From assembly GCA_050747525.1 (NCBI GenBank), contig JBOGOC010000063.1:1-64000 (forward strand): a stretch of DNA of 64,000 nucleotides. The letters are read 5' to 3'. Below the pieces are notes generated by a model. The model had not been told where the DNA came from and searched no databases. It saw only the letters and a list, made by a program, of their open reading frames with translations. Below, piece after piece: positions 63,691 to 64,000 of the stretch; the first letter of the stretch is position 1; the number at the start of each line of letters is the position of its first letter. The DNA comes from JBOGOC01 sp050747525. GTDB taxonomy: Bacteria > Acidobacteriota > Polarisedimenticolia > JACPZX01 > DASXTC01. The translations under genes were made by a program, and so were the position numbers.

Positions 63691-64000
63691 GAATACCCCT
63701 CCAGCGGGCGCCCGGCTCCGCGAAACGGGATGTCCAGGTGCAGCTCGGCTCCACCGTGAGGGCGTTGCATGAGCCGGAACTGGTAATCCTCTCCGTAGAG
63801 CTGGCGCAGCCGGGCGCGGGCGTTCCCCAGCCCGACTCCCGAGCCATTCACGTGATGCCTTGCCGCCTCGGCCGGGGGGCCGTCGTTGGCGATGCGGATG
63901 TGCAGCCGTCCGCGGTCGCACGACGTCGAGAGCGCGAGCGTTCCGCCCCCGCGGTGGCGGGCGATCCCGTACCGGATGCCGTTCTCCACGAGGGGTTGGA
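63687..64000 (-). CDS. LytS-type sensor histidine kinase, C-terminal end (partial)
   Basis: Only the last 104 residues lie in the window. The ATP-binding domain is readable: N box QPLVENGIRYGI at the window edge, LHIRIANDGPP (D/G box) and GSGVGLGNARARLRQLYG. This arrangement is that of His_kinase/HATPase proteins paired with LytTR regulators. The sensor and membrane parts are beyond the window end. GTGA overlap with the regulator gene. Confidence 0.9.
   Translation of the reverse strand, partial: QPLVENGIRYGIARHRGGGTLALSTSCDRGRLHIRIANDGPPAEAARHHVNGSGVGLGNARARLRQLYGEDYQFRLMQRPHGGAELHLDIPFRGAGRPLEGYS

Overview
The window is GC-rich bacterial chromosome. It comes from a diderm (Gram-negative-type) organism, because it encodes lipid A, Kdo and heptose enzymes (kdtA, lpxK, an LpxL-like acyltransferase, gmhB, split hldE). 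The zinc-ribbon serine/threonine kinase, GT-C/TPR protein, kelch remnant and sulfatase-fold proteins ending in LRSLGY would suit Acidobacteriota or a neighbouring phylum. That placement is an inference from style of gene content; no marker phylogeny was run. Genes are tightly packed, with 4-base ATGA/GTGA/TTGA junctions and many GTG or TTG starts.

Region 1 (1-15760, + strand): the S10/spc/alpha ribosomal-protein supercluster from the end of rplV through rpsC, rplP, rpmC, rpsQ, rplN, rplX, rplE, rpsN, rpsH, rplF, rplR, rpsE, rpmD, rplO, secY, adk, map, infA, rpmJ, rpsM, rpsK, rpsD, rpoA and rplQ, followed at once by carB. Several ribosomal proteins carry long Ala/Lys/Pro-rich tails. S4, S14, L24 and L36 all keep zinc-type cysteine sets.

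Region 2 (15761-21553): a structured intergenic element with a perfect 31-bp inverted repeat, two small + strand genes, then a minus-strand pair: a membrane-anchored Ser/Thr kinase and a GT-C glycosyltransferase with TPRs.

Region 3 (21554-35909, + strand): a trehalose/alpha-glucan operon (glgE, treS-maltokinase fusion, glgB, treZ, a GH57/DUF3536 protein, treY). TreS-Mak turns trehalose into maltose-1-phosphate, GlgE polymerises it, GlgB branches the glucan, and TreY/TreZ return glucan to trehalose. The GH57 protein sits where a debranching enzyme would be expected.

Region 4 (35994-42298, + strand): an ABC-2 type exporter (ATPase plus two permeases) and two exported sulfatase-fold proteins lacking the canonical sulfatase signature.

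Region 5 (42300-47634, - strand): an LPS operon, kdtA-lpxK-lpxL-gmhB-rfaE1-rfaE2, driven by a near-consensus promoter. kdtA appears to start at CTG. A second strong promoter faces away toward a soluble histidine kinase and an HD-GYP response regulator.

Region 6 (49920-55273): a secreted cysteine-rich protein, a cysteine desulfurase, a membrane HD-GYP protein, a SerB-like phosphatase, a small membrane protein, and lexA, whose divergent promoter region holds operator-like repeats.

Region 7 (55274-64000): a BtuF-like binding protein, an exported coiled-coil protein, a thiolase, a Tat-type glycosylasparaginase-family protein, an alkaline phosphatase, a decayed kelch fragment, a stem-forming element with a T-run, an alpha/beta hydrolase, a secreted defensin-like cysteine-rich peptide, and a LytTR regulator with the end of its histidine kinase. 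I saw no tRNA, rRNA, CRISPR array or transposase.
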